64,000 nt of DNA, taken from contig NZ_SGXE01000003.1 in assembly GCF_004216895.1 (NCBI RefSeq), positions 203,377 to 267,376 on the forward strand, written 5' to 3'. Positions 26,816-37,775 of this stretch are shown here, one piece after another. Source of the stretch: Aquimarina brevivitae. GTDB taxonomy: Bacteria > Bacteroidota > Bacteroidia > Flavobacteriales > Flavobacteriaceae. Below the pieces are notes generated by a model, which did no database searches, was not told the DNA's origin, and saw nothing but the letters and a program-made list of their open reading frames with translations. The translations under genes were made by a program, and so were the position numbers. Position 1 is the stretch's first letter. Each line of letters starts with the position of its first letter.

Positions 26816-27514
26816 TTATTTTAATTTAAATTCTTGATACACGCTACTGCTACGATTCAGTGCTAATCTAAATCTAACCAAACAATAAACCGCCAATAAT
26901 TGAAATATGGCATTCATTAACTCCCAATATATCCGTGGATGATGAAATTTATGTAAGGCTGTAGCGATATCGCATAATACAAAGGCCAAAATGGAAAAGA
27001 AAAACCATCGTGAAAAGGTATTGCTAGTTATTAAATATTGTAAAACAGCAACAGCAAAAAGAATGTAAACGTTTAAACAATAAATAATTGAAAAGTTTTT
27101 TAGATCACCAATATTCCCCTCAATCGCATAATATACCTCTAAAATTATATATGTCCATACTGCTAAAAAAACAAAAAACAACACCATTTTTGTTTTACTC
27201 AGCCTTAGGTTTTTTATAAATACAAATACATAGAAATACAGTAAGATATAAGCTATGGTATAACTCAGCAGAACGTAAACAAAACTTTTTTCGATCTCCA
27301 AGAGCACAAAAACATCACCTGTAAAACACATAAAAAGTATGATTACAAATAGTGTATCTATTTTTTGTGTATTAAACCAATAGAGCATAAAAAACATGGG
27401 TACCATTGTTGGCTTTATGTACAATTCGATTTCTTTCCAATCAAAAATTGCACTAGCCACACACAATAAGCCTCCTAACAATAATAAAACGTGTATTAAT
27501 GTTCTTACCTGCAA
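26816..27514 (-). CDS. YhhN/TMEM86-like membrane protein (first tandem copy)
   Basis: A 232-residue protein with about eight membrane segments, closest of the three to YhhN: YIKPTMVPMFFML (Lys-Pro motif near 33-45), CFTGDVFVLLEIEK (Gly-Asp) and FFFSILAFVLCDIATALHKF, which keeps the second Asp and the Lys-Phe that follow it in the family. TMEM86B-type members hydrolyse the vinyl-ether bond of lysoplasmalogens; whether this one does is open. The start is TTG at 27514, forced because an in-frame stop lies about 20 bases upstream and no ATG is close. It begins 28 bases after ligA. Confidence 0.68.
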   Translation of the reverse strand: MQVRTLIHVLLLLGGLLCVASAIFDWKEIELYIKPTMVPMFFMLYWFNTQKIDTLFVIILFMCFTGDVFVLLEIEKSFVYVLLSYTIAYILLYFYVFVFIKNLRLSKTKMVLFFVFLAVWTYIILEVYYAIEGNIGDLKNFSIIYCLNVYILFAVAVLQYLITSNTFSRWFFFSILAFVLCDIATALHKFHHPRIYWELMNAIFQLLAVYCLVRFRLALNRSSSVYQEFKLK

Positions 27515-27542
27515 GTAGTTATTGATTAATCCTTATTAAATT

Positions 27543-29570
<2,028 letters not shown>

Positions 29571-30161
29571 TTAAGTCCTATTTTTCTTTAGCCATTTTGG
29601 AACCGGAGTCGGTTCGTAATCTTTCATACGTTGTATTAATATCTCTACATCATTCTCGACAAGTAAAAGCTGTAAGTTTTCTTCTTTTAAAAATCCTTTT
29701 TCAACCATTTTTTGGAGCATTTCAATCAAGTCGTCGTAAAAGCCATTACTATTCAACAATCCAATGGGTTTTTGGTGCAGCCCTAGTTGTGCCCAAGTGA
29801 TGATCTCAAACAACTCTTCCAACGTTCCAAAGCCTCCTGGCAAGGTAATAAATCCATCACTAAGTTCTTGCATTTTTAGTTTGCGTTGATGCATATTAGT
29901 AGTAGTGATAAGTTCTGTAAGCCCAAGATGAACTACTTCTTTTACTTTTAAAAATTCAGGTATAATCCCTATAACTTTACCACCGTGGTCAAGTGCCTGT
30001 TGTGCAACCTGACCCATAACACCTATTTTAGCAGCACCATACACCAGAGTGATTTCTTGGTTAGCTAATGTGGCACCTAATTGTATTGCATCTGCCGTGA
30101 TCTGTGGATCATTACCTTCACTACTCCCACAAAAAACACAAATCCGTTTCAAAACTTTCAT
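29571..30161 (-). CDS. LOG-family protein (cytokinin-type phosphoribohydrolase, TIGR00730)
   Basis: A 196-residue Rossmann-like protein with ICVFCGSSEGNDP at the N-terminus, then MHQRKLKMQELSDGF and the signature PGGFGTLEELFEIITWAQLG. LOG proteins cleave ribose-5-phosphate from nucleoside 5'-monophosphates; plant members activate cytokinins, while bacterial members are thought to act in nucleotide salvage or defence against toxic nucleotides. It lies ten bases after prmC. The function here is inference. Confidence 0.9.
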   Translation of the reverse strand: MKVLKRICVFCGSSEGNDPQITADAIQLGATLANQEITLVYGAAKIGVMGQVAQQALDHGGKVIGIIPEFLKVKEVVHLGLTELITTTNMHQRKLKMQELSDGFITLPGGFGTLEELFEIITWAQLGLHQKPIGLLNSNGFYDDLIEMLQKMVEKGFLKEENLQLLLVENDVEILIQRMKDYEPTPVPKWLKKNRT

Positions 30162-30171
30162 CTTTAATAAA

Positions 30172-31017
30172 TTAAAAGGTTGCTTTAATAAACCGATGAT
30201 TACCGAACATATCTTTTCTTAAAACCACATTCGAAAACCCTTTCTCAAGAATCATTTGTCTTGTCACTTCACCTAAGTATTGATTAATTTCAAAATATAG
30301 TGCCCCCGACGGTTTAAGTGATGATTTTGCCAAGTTGGTTATCTTTTCATAAAAAATCAACGGTGTATCGTCATCTACAAAGAGCGCTTGATGCGGTTCA
30401 TAATTGAGTACATTAGCTTTAATTTCACTTTTCTCTAAATTTCGAACATAGGGTGGATTAGATACTATAATATCAAATTGATCTTGCAATGTATCTAACG
30501 CTAAAATATCCTCGTTTAAAAATGTAATATTGGCCCTGTTAGCCTTAGCATTTTGTTCCGCTAACGCCAAAGATTCTTTAGAAATATCAATTGCATACAC
30601 CTCAGATAAGATTAATTGTAATTGCAGCGCTATGGCAATACAACCACTTCCTGTACCAATATCTAAAATTTTTATTTTTTTATCATTTTCACTATCGTTG
30701 ACAATCCATTCTACCAGCTCTTCGGTTTCAGGCCTTGGAATTAATACGGACTCATTTACTGCTAGTGAATACCCATAGAAATTAGTGTGACCTATAATAT
30801 ATTGTATCGGTACAAAATCTAGTAGTGCTTCAGTTGCCTTTTTAAAACTGCTAATAGCTTCGGCTTCAATTGTATCCTCTAGTCGAATTGCTACGTTAGC
30901 TCTTGATAACCCTAGGTAAAAATCACTTAACCAGTAGAAAAAAGCGAGTGTTTCTTCCTTTCCATATATTGGTTGAAGACTATCAATAAATTGGGATCTT
31001 AATTCTTTTAGTTTCAA
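30172..31017 (-). CDS. prmC: Peptide chain release factor N5-glutamine methyltransferase
   Basis: PrmC methylates the GGQ glutamine of release factors RF1 and RF2. The 281-residue protein has an N-terminal helical substrate-binding domain and a SAM domain with VLDIGTGSG-like text (ILDIGTGSGCIAIALQLQ) and the catalytic IVSNPPYV. The start is TTG at 31017, giving MKLKELRSQFIDSLQPIY, which matches the usual N-terminus. It follows the GNAT gene by six bases and precedes the LOG gene by ten. Confidence 0.94.
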   Translation of the reverse strand: MKLKELRSQFIDSLQPIYGKEETLAFFYWLSDFYLGLSRANVAIRLEDTIEAEAISSFKKATEALLDFVPIQYIIGHTNFYGYSLAVNESVLIPRPETEELVEWIVNDSENDKKIKILDIGTGSGCIAIALQLQLILSEVYAIDISKESLALAEQNAKANRANITFLNEDILALDTLQDQFDIIVSNPPYVRNLEKSEIKANVLNYEPHQALFVDDDTPLIFYEKITNLAKSSLKPSGALYFEINQYLGEVTRQMILEKGFSNVVLRKDMFGNHRFIKATF

Positions 31018-31023
31018 GTATCT

Positions 31024-31509
31024 CTATAATTCTTTAATCATCCATTCTTGGCAGCTGTAATGCCCTGTATTACCTATAGGTGCAGGAAGTGATGAAAATC
31101 CTAATTTTCTATATAATTTTCTGGCTGCCTCCATGTAAGGCATGGTCTCTAAATAACATTTTTGATAGTTTTGCTCAGCTGCAAAGGCGATGCATTTTTC
31201 AATAACAGATTTCCCTAAACCCTTACCCCGTATTTCACTTAAGAAATACATTTTTTGTAACTCGCATATGGTCTCTTCCTCTCCGATCAATGGAGCAATA
31301 CCTCCTCCACCATAGATTTCTTCACCTTTAGCAACTACATAATAAATACAACGGTTTTTATCATAGGTTTCATACATACAATCCAAAGATACATCTTCGT
31401 AAGCTGTACCTACTTTGGGGACGCCCATTTCGATGAGTACATTTCGGATCACAGCAGCTATTTTTTCATCATCTTCAGGTTGAATAGGCCTAACTTTGAA
31501 CTCTGACAT
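31024..31509 (-). CDS. GNAT family N-acetyltransferase
   Basis: A 161-residue acetyltransferase with the GNAT fold: the acetyl-CoA loop ELQKMYFLSEIRGKGLGKSV (R/Q-x-x-G-x-G) and the later YLETMPYMEAARKLYRKLGF. The substrate cannot be told. It begins the minus-strand run that continues with prmC and ends 20.1 kb into the window. The upstream gap to ribD holds a hairpin (31547-31582). Confidence 0.85.
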   Translation of the reverse strand: MSEFKVRPIQPEDDEKIAAVIRNVLIEMGVPKVGTAYEDVSLDCMYETYDKNRCIYYVVAKGEEIYGGGGIAPLIGEEETICELQKMYFLSEIRGKGLGKSVIEKCIAFAAEQNYQKCYLETMPYMEAARKLYRKLGFSSLPAPIGNTGHYSCQEWMIKEL

Positions 31510-31866
31510 TATATTATTTTTTTAGCTATTCTTTTCATTTTACCGTGAACTATAATAAGAACCCAAACCTTATTATTAGTTCATCAGAAATAGTATTTTT
31601 GAGCATTAAATTGTGACTATTGATCTTTAAACCTAAGGTATTAAAGACTGGTCCAAGTTACAGTAATAGTTAAAAGCAAACAATTAGTAAATTAAAATAA
31701 TATCAACAGTAGTTTGATTTTGAATTAAGGCTAACTCTTGGTGTTATTTTTTGCTAAAATCGTTTTAAATGAGGCTTTAGCCTTTGGTAGAAAAGGATTA
31801 AAAAAGTACTAAAACAATAGTTTTTAACAGTAAATAAAAGCTACGATAATATCATATAATTTTATT
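31510..31866. other. 357-base divergent gap between GNAT and ribD
   Basis: No gene is seen. A 13-base-pair hairpin with one bulge (GAACTATAATAAG against CTTATTATTAGTTC) occupies 31547-31582. A -7-like TATTTTTG at 31594-31601 could start a long leader towards ribD. I looked for an FMN riboswitch, expected before riboflavin genes, and see none of its conserved blocks. Confidence 0.5.
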
Positions 31867-32913
31867 TTGAATACGCACAACTACTACATGAAACGCTGCA
31901 TTGAACTTGCCCGTTTGGGTTTAGGATCTACCTACCCCAATCCAATGGTTGGTAGTGTAATTGTATACGATAATAAAATCATTGGAGAAGGTTGGCACGA
32001 TAAGTCAGGCAATCCACATGCAGAAGTTAATGCTATCAATGCAGTAGACGACAAAAAGTTACTTAAAAAAGCTACTATATATGTAAGTTTAGAACCCTGT
32101 AGCCATTATGGAAAAACACCTCCATGCAGTGATTTAATTATTGAGAAAGGGATTAAGAAAGTAGTTATCGGCACCGTTGATCCTAATAAACAAGTAGCTG
32201 GCAAGGGAATTCAAAAATTATTGAACGCTGGCTGTAAAGTGGTTGTGGGCGTGGAAGAAGATGCATGTTTAGAAATTAACAAACGCTTTTTTACCTACCA
32301 TCAGAAAAAAAGACCTTTTATAATTCTCAAGTGGGCGGAATCCATCGATGGTTTTATTGCTCCCAATCAAAAAGACGAAAGAGCCCCGGTTTGGATTTCA
32401 AATTTATATTCACGTCAATTGACACATAAATGGAGAACCGAAGAGCAAGCAATTCTGGTCGGTGGCAATACAGTTTTAGCAGACAATCCTTCTTTAACAA
32501 GCAGAACTTGGCAAGGCAACAATCCGCTAAGAGTGGTTATCGGCTCTAAAGCTAAGCTCCCAGAAGGAAGCGCTGTACTAAATACAGAGGCTACTACTCT
32601 TATTTTTTCGACTGACGACGCTATAAATATAGACCAACTAGCTAACCACGAAATTATATCGCTTAACCCAAATGAAAACACCATTAAACAAGTGTTAAGC
32701 CATTTGTACGACAAGCATATACAATCTCTTATTATTGAAGGAGGACTGCATACGCTATCACAATTTATCAATCAAAATTTATGGGACGAAGCTCGCATAT
32801 TTATCGGAAGCAAAATGCTTTTATCTGGAGTAAAAGCACCCAATATAAAAGGAAAAGTGAAACAAGAAAAACCTGTGCTTAACGACACCTTAAAAATACT
32901 CTTCAATGATTAA
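31867..32913 (+). CDS. ribD: Bifunctional riboflavin deaminase/reductase
   Basis: RibD performs the second and third steps of riboflavin synthesis. The N-terminal cytidine-deaminase-like half has the zinc ligands H51-A-E53 and C78/C87 in EPCSHYGKTPPC; the C-terminal reductase half has ILKWAESIDGFI and IIEGGLHTLSQFI. The start is TTG at 31867, giving MNTHNYYMKRCIELARLGLG, better aligned with relatives than the ATG eight codons later. 348 residues is normal. The HAD gene overlaps its last eight bases; no other rib gene is in the window. Confidence 0.92.
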   Translation: MNTHNYYMKRCIELARLGLGSTYPNPMVGSVIVYDNKIIGEGWHDKSGNPHAEVNAINAVDDKKLLKKATIYVSLEPCSHYGKTPPCSDLIIEKGIKKVVIGTVDPNKQVAGKGIQKLLNAGCKVVVGVEEDACLEINKRFFTYHQKKRPFIILKWAESIDGFIAPNQKDERAPVWISNLYSRQLTHKWRTEEQAILVGGNTVLADNPSLTSRTWQGNNPLRVVIGSKAKLPEGSAVLNTEATTLIFSTDDAINIDQLANHEIISLNPNENTIKQVLSHLYDKHIQSLIIEGGLHTLSQFINQNLWDEARIFIGSKMLLSGVKAPNIKGKVKQEKPVLNDTLKILFND

Positions 32914-33514
32914 ATCAATTATTTTTGACTTTGGTGATGTTTTTATAAATCTTGATAAAAAAGCTACTGCTAATTTATTAAACACGGAATTATTAAAAAA
33001 TCGAGATGTTGATATTGAAGAGATTAACAAGACATACGAAGTTGGAAAACTAACCACTGAGGCGTTTCTCAATTTTTATAGCGATATTTTTACCGAAACC
33101 ACCAGAGCAGATCTTAAAAATGCCTGGAACGCTATACTCCAAGATTTCCCCACTTATCGATTGGAATTCATAAAAAAATTAAAAACAGAATACGACTTTA
33201 AGCTCATATTACTCAGCAACACCAATGCGCTGCATATTGAATGGATTAAAAACAAAGTACCCTTCTATGAAGAATTCAAAAGCTGTTTTGATGCCTTCTA
33301 CCTTTCGCATGAAATACATCTAAGAAAGCCTGATACCGAAATCTTTGATTTTGTTCTACAAGAAAATAGTCTAGAACCTCAGGAAACCTTATTCATTGAC
33401 GATACTAAAGCCAATACGGATACAGCAAAAGCTCTTGGCATACACGTATGGAATAATAACCCAGAGAAAGAAGATGTTATTGATCTTTTTCGACATAAAA
33501 AAGAATTATTTTGA
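32906..33514 (+). CDS. HAD family hydrolase (phosphatase-like)
   Basis: A 202-residue HAD-superfamily protein. Motif I is IIFDFGDVFINLD with nucleophile D8; motif II LLSNTNALH, motif III lysine in LRKPDTEIF and motif IV FIDDTKANTDTAKALG are all present. Position +2 after D8 is Gly, as in YihX-type phosphatases. Likely a sugar- or nucleotide-phosphate phosphatase; given the overlap with ribD one could think of the unlinked dephosphorylation step of riboflavin synthesis, but that is only inference. It overlaps the next gene by four bases. Confidence 0.85.
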   Translation: MIKSIIFDFGDVFINLDKKATANLLNTELLKNRDVDIEEINKTYEVGKLTTEAFLNFYSDIFTETTRADLKNAWNAILQDFPTYRLEFIKKLKTEYDFKLILLSNTNALHIEWIKNKVPFYEEFKSCFDAFYLSHEIHLRKPDTEIFDFVLQENSLEPQETLFIDDTKANTDTAKALGIHVWNNNPEKEDVIDLFRHKKELF

Positions 33515-34386
33515 TCTACCTATTACTTAGTATTTTATCATCAACTATCATATTTATTATCTTCAAGCTTTTTTCGAGATTTGAAGTCAATAGATTCCAG
33601 GCGATAATAGTCAATTATTTTACAGCTACTACCTGTGGCTTTCTATCTTATCATGGAAATACAGCTATCGCTGCAATACCTAATCAAGCCTGGTTTGTAG
33701 GCGCTTTAGCATTAGGAATTGTCTTTATTACCATCTTTAACCTAATGGCTATCACTACCCAAAAAGGTGGATTATCCGTCGCTGCTGTAGCTACTAAAAT
33801 GAGTGTGGCCATACCCGTTATTTTTGGAATCATACTGTACAATGAAAGTACTGAAGTGTTTAAGATCATTGGAATTCTAATCGCAATCCTAGCCGTATAT
33901 CTAACTGCGATGAAAAAAACTACTGGCATGGCTATTAGCCCTAAGAATTTGGTCTATCCAGCCTTAGTTTTTTTAGGAAGTGGTTTAATAGATACCACCC
34001 TAAAATACATTGAAAATAATCTGGTAAGTCAAGCAGATATTCCGCTTTTTTCAGCTACAATTTTCTTTTTTGCTGCTCTTACCGGAGTTTTACTAATAAT
34101 CGTAAAGGTATTTTCTCAAAAAATAGCAATCAACTACAGAAACATCATTGCCGGTATAGCGCTTGGAATACCAAACTATTACTCCATCTATTTTTTAATT
34201 AAAGCCTTGCGCCACACTAATTTTGACAGCTCTTCAATATTTCCAATTAACAATGTTGGAATTTTAATAGTATCAACCTTAGTAGGACTAATTTTCTTCA
34301 AAGAGAAGCTTACACAAAAAAACTGGATTGGACTTGGATTAGCTATAATTAGTATTATATTAATCAGCTTTACAACTCAAAATTAA
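33511..34386 (+). CDS. EamA/DMT-superfamily transporter
   Basis: A 291-residue membrane protein with about ten hydrophobic helices in two repeats, typical of the drug/metabolite transporter (EamA) superfamily; the second EamA half begins near FLGSGLIDTTLKYIEN. The start is TTG overlapping the stop of the HAD gene in TTGA. The substrate is unknown; a role in exporting or importing a small metabolite is all that can be said. It is followed by yigZ after eight bases. Confidence 0.82.
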   Translation: MIYLLLSILSSTIIFIIFKLFSRFEVNRFQAIIVNYFTATTCGFLSYHGNTAIAAIPNQAWFVGALALGIVFITIFNLMAITTQKGGLSVAAVATKMSVAIPVIFGIILYNESTEVFKIIGILIAILAVYLTAMKKTTGMAISPKNLVYPALVFLGSGLIDTTLKYIENNLVSQADIPLFSATIFFFAALTGVLLIIVKVFSQKIAINYRNIIAGIALGIPNYYSIYFLIKALRHTNFDSSSIFPINNVGILIVSTLVGLIFFKEKLTQKNWIGLGLAIISIILISFTTQN

Positions 34387-34394
34387 TTTGTTTT

Positions 34395-35006
34395 TTGGAG
34401 ATAGACGATACATATAAAACAATTACCAAACCTGGAAAAGAAGCACTTTTCAAAGACAAAAACAGTAAGTTTTATGGCTATGCTTTTCCAATTTCCAACG
34501 AGGAGGAAGCCAAACAACATATTGAAGCCTTAAAAAAACAACACCATTCCGCCAGGCATTGGTGCTATGCGTGGCGAATCGGCGAATCCGATCCTATTTA
34601 TAGAGCAAACGATGATGGCGAGCCCTCTAATTCTGCAGGGCAACCAATCTATGGCCAATTGTTATCCAAGGAAGTCACCAACATCCTGGTTGTTGTGGTT
34701 CGCTACTTTGGCGGTGTAAAATTAGGGGTCGGTGGATTGATCAACGCCTATAAAACCGCAGCACAGTGGGCTTTGGAATCTTCAAAAATCGTTAAAAAAA
34801 CTATTGATGTTACGTTTTTACTATCTTTTGAATACAAAGACATGAACAATGTTATGCGTATTATCAAAGAGCATCAATTAGACATTAAAGACCAAGATTT
34901 ACATCTTACTTGTAAAATATTGTTAAGTGTAAGAAAAAGTGAGGCACACAAAATAAAAGACTTTTTTTCTTCGTTATATGAAGTGAAGGTTGCAATAATA
35001 GATTAA
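34395..35006 (+). CDS. yigZ: YigZ/IMPACT family protein
   Basis: The 203-residue protein carries the IMPACT/YigZ N-domain, with KDKNSKFYGYAFPISNEEEA, HHSARHWCYAWRIG and DDGEPSNSAGQPIYGQL, followed by a C-terminal ferredoxin-like domain. The start is TTG (34395). Family members are conserved but functionally vague; eukaryotic IMPACT binds ribosome-related factors. Its stop overlaps the stop of the thioesterase gene on the other strand by four bases. Confidence 0.88.
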   Translation: MEIDDTYKTITKPGKEALFKDKNSKFYGYAFPISNEEEAKQHIEALKKQHHSARHWCYAWRIGESDPIYRANDDGEPSNSAGQPIYGQLLSKEVTNILVVVVRYFGGVKLGVGGLINAYKTAAQWALESSKIVKKTIDVTFLLSFEYKDMNNVMRIIKEHQLDIKDQDLHLTCKILLSVRKSEAHKIKDFFSSLYEVKVAIID

Positions 35007-35410
35007 GTATTATTTGCAATTTTTTCTAAAAGATATTTAGGGCAAACAATTGGTTTTCTAGTTTTACTATTTACAAACACTAAAGTAGTTGAAGCTTCTG
35101 TTAATAACTCTTGTTGCTGATTATAAATTTCATAGTCAAAAACGATTTTAACCGTAGGAATATTCCTAAGGGAAGTTTTAACAGTCAATTCATCGTCAAA
35201 GAATGCAGATTTCTTAAATTTAAGGTCTAAAGTAAATATAGGAAGCATTATACCGCTTTCTTCCATTGACTTATAAGAGATGCCTAATTTAGACAGCCAA
35301 TCAATTCTGGCTAACTCCAGATATTGCGCGTAATTACCGTGATGGACGATCCCCATTTGATCGGTTTCTGAGTATCTGACTTTTAATGAAGTAAGTGAAG
35401 TTATAGGCAT
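35003..35410 (-). CDS. Acyl-CoA thioesterase, YbgC/4HBT family
   Basis: A 135-residue hot-dog fold thioesterase with VRYSETDQMGIVHHGNYAQY, the D-x-x-G-x-V-(H)-x-x-x-Y signature of the 4-hydroxybenzoyl-CoA thioesterase family. Such enzymes hydrolyse short acyl-CoAs; YbgC relatives act with the Tol-Pal system in other phyla, but nothing supports that here. Its start is divergent from dnaA, and its 3' end overlaps yigZ by four bases. Confidence 0.87.
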   Translation of the reverse strand: MPITSLTSLKVRYSETDQMGIVHHGNYAQYLELARIDWLSKLGISYKSMEESGIMLPIFTLDLKFKKSAFFDDELTVKTSLRNIPTVKIVFDYEIYNQQQELLTEASTTLVFVNSKTRKPIVCPKYLLEKIANNT

Positions 35411-35606
35411 TTTAACAGTTAAAAAATTAAAGTAATGAAGCTTGGTTTAAATTTAAATGATAATGCGAAAAAAATAATTAAAATTCAACCCTTGTTTCGT
35501 TTTTTTTTTACATTTTTTGTTCACATATTTGTCCAGCAAAAAGCAAGGGAGTTTTCAACACAATTCCATTTTCAACCAAATTAAAAACTATAATCTAACC
35601 GTAAGA

Positions 35607-37034
35607 ATGAATAGAACTGCTCAATCAGTTTGGGATAATTGTTTGTCTTTTATTGAGGACAATATTACACCACAAGCTTACAAAACCTGGTTTGAACCCA
35701 TTAAGGCTGTTAAGCTAACTGATAACGCATTGAGCATACAAGTTCCTAGCAAATTTTTTTATGAGTGGTTGGAAGAACATTACGTTAACCTGTTAAAAGT
35801 ATCACTAACCAGAGAGCTTGGTGAAAAAGCAAAGCTGGTTTACGTAATTAAAATGGAAAACACTTACGGAAACAAACAACCCTTTACTGAAAAAATACCA
35901 AGTTCTAATCGAACGGCCGTAAGCTCACAAGAAGTGGATGTACCTATAAAAAGTAAAAATCCAGAGCTAAAAAATCCGTTTGTAATTCCTGGGATCCGAA
36001 ATGTCAAAATTGAATCACAACTTAATCCAAGTTATAATTTTGAAAATTTCTTAGAGGGAGATTCGAACCGCCTTGCAAGGTCTGCAGGACTCGCTGTCGC
36101 TAATAAACCAGGTGGAACTTCTTTTAACCCGCTACTAATTTTTGGAGGTGTAGGCTTAGGCAAAACCCATTTAGCGCACGCTATAGGAGTAAACATCAAA
36201 GATAATTACCCCGAAAAAACAGTCTTATATATCTCCGCAGAAAAGTTTACACAACAATATATAGATTCTGTAAAGAAAAATAATAGAAATGATTTTATTC
36301 ATTTCTATCAAATCATAGATGTTTTAATCGTAGATGACATTCAATTATTATCTGGTAAAGCAGGTACACAGGATGTTTTCTTCCATATTTTTAACCATTT
36401 ACACCAAAACGGCAAGCAAGTTATCTTAACCAGTGACAAAGCGCCTGTAGATATGCAGGATATAGAACAACGTTTGTTATCGCGATTTAAATGGGGATTA
36501 TCTGCTGAACTACATCAACCCGATTTCGAAACAAGAATTTCAATCATCCGAAATAAATTATACCGAGACGGAGTTGAGATGCCTGAAGAAATCGTAGAAT
36601 TCTTAGCTAATAATATCAAAACCAACATCCGCGAATTAGAAGGAGCAATTATTTCCTTAATCGCACATTCTTCTTTTAACAAAAAGGATATTACTATTGA
36701 TTTAGCTAAAGCCATCGTTGAAAATTATGTAAAAAACACCAAACGCGAGGTTTCCATCGACTATATCCAAAAAGTTGTAAGTGACTATTTTCAAATGGAT
36801 ATAGAAACGCTGCAATCCAAAACCAGAAAGCGACATATTGTACAAGCAAGGCAGCTCGCCATGTTTTTTGCAAAAAAACTAACCAAAGCCTCATTAGCAA
36901 GTATCGGTACTCAAATAGGCAAACGTGACCACGCTACAGTATTACACGCTTGTAAAACAGTAGACAACCTGTCCTCTACAGACAAGCAATTCAGAAAATA
37001 CGTTGAAGATTTAGGCAAAAAGCTTACCTTATAA
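35607..37034 (+). CDS. dnaA: Chromosomal replication initiator DnaA
   Basis: From the ATG at 35607 the protein has 475 residues; an in-frame extension to 35517 exists but lacks family sequence. Domain I begins AQSVWDNCLSFIEDNITPQ, the AAA+ domain has Walker A FGGVGLGKTH near 179-188 and VDDIQLLSGK, and the DNA-binding domain ends with GKRDHATVLHACKTV. It initiates replication at oriC. No cluster of DnaA boxes is seen in the 196 bases upstream, where only TTGTTCACA (two mismatches) was noticed, so oriC is not shown here. Confidence 0.96.
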   Translation: MNRTAQSVWDNCLSFIEDNITPQAYKTWFEPIKAVKLTDNALSIQVPSKFFYEWLEEHYVNLLKVSLTRELGEKAKLVYVIKMENTYGNKQPFTEKIPSSNRTAVSSQEVDVPIKSKNPELKNPFVIPGIRNVKIESQLNPSYNFENFLEGDSNRLARSAGLAVANKPGGTSFNPLLIFGGVGLGKTHLAHAIGVNIKDNYPEKTVLYISAEKFTQQYIDSVKKNNRNDFIHFYQIIDVLIVDDIQLLSGKAGTQDVFFHIFNHLHQNGKQVILTSDKAPVDMQDIEQRLLSRFKWGLSAELHQPDFETRISIIRNKLYRDGVEMPEEIVEFLANNIKTNIRELEGAIISLIAHSSFNKKDITIDLAKAIVENYVKNTKREVSIDYIQKVVSDYFQMDIETLQSKTRKRHIVQARQLAMFFAKKLTKASLASIGTQIGKRDHATVLHACKTVDNLSSTDKQFRKYVEDLGKKLTL

Positions 37035-37037
37035 GCT

Positions 37038-37505
37038 ATGAAAACTAAAATTTTAATGGTCTGCCTAGGTAACATTTGTAGATCACCTTTGGCAGAAGGC
37101 ATATTACAATCTAAATTAGATCCAACAAAATTTCAAGTAGACTCCTGCGGAACAGCAAGCTATCATATCGGCAATACACCGGACCCAAGATCAATTGAAG
37201 TAGCTAAAAAAAATGGAATCGATATTAGTTCACAACGTGCTGATCAGTTTAAGGTTAGTTACTTTGACAACTACGACCGCATTTATGTTATGGATGAATC
37301 CAATTACAACAATGTCATTGCGTTAGCCAAGAACCAACAGCACATAAATAAGGTTAAGTTAATTCTTCAAGAAATTCAACCAGATAGCGTATTAGAAGTT
37401 CCTGACCCATACTATGGAGGCGCAGATGGATTTGATAACGTATATCAACTATTAGATAACGCTTGCACCACTATTGCTACCCAATTAAAGCAGAATTCCA
37501 AATAA
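37038..37505 (+). CDS. Low-molecular-weight protein tyrosine phosphatase
   Basis: The 155-residue enzyme has the phosphatase loop CLGNICRS with catalytic C9 and R15, and the late general acid in DPYYGG. It dephosphorylates tyrosines, in many bacteria those of kinases for exopolysaccharide synthesis; no such kinase is near. It begins three bases after dnaA, so it probably shares that mRNA. Confidence 0.92.
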   Translation: MKTKILMVCLGNICRSPLAEGILQSKLDPTKFQVDSCGTASYHIGNTPDPRSIEVAKKNGIDISSQRADQFKVSYFDNYDRIYVMDESNYNNVIALAKNQQHINKVKLILQEIQPDSVLEVPDPYYGGADGFDNVYQLLDNACTTIATQLKQNSK

Positions 37506-37775
37506 ACATATAATTCTATTTGTGCTTTGAATATACGTTTGAATGCATTACACCTATGTAATTATATCGATTCTAAAGCCTGTACAAATAACAAATTATA
37601 GCAAAAAAATTAGTAGTATTGCATACTAGAATATAACATTTTCTTATTGTTTTTAAAGCGCAGTGGTGCTGTTTAAAAGCTTATATTTCATATGTAAAGA
37701 AGTATGCTTCTACTGAAATCAGACCAGCAACCGCAGTTAAACTATAAGATATATTAAAATAAGATTTAAAACCTT
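37506..37775. other. 270-base gap without a gene
   Basis: AT-rich stretch between the phosphatase and the methylase. I see only small palindromes (AGTATTGCATACT and AGAAGTATGCTTCT) and no convincing promoter or coding frame. Confidence 0.5.

Noticed and set aside
31640..31866. FMN riboswitch before ribD
   Set aside because: None of the conserved riboswitch blocks or the expected pairing pattern is present; only AT-rich sequence with small palindromes.
32906..33514. Assignment of the HAD protein as the missing riboflavin phosphatase
   Set aside because: Overlap with ribD alone does not show substrate specificity; HAD phosphatases are broad.
35411..35606. Chromosome origin next to dnaA
   Set aside because: Only one weak DnaA-box-like string (TTGTTCACA, two mismatches) is seen and no AT-rich repeat cluster or dnaN neighbour; not enough for an origin call.
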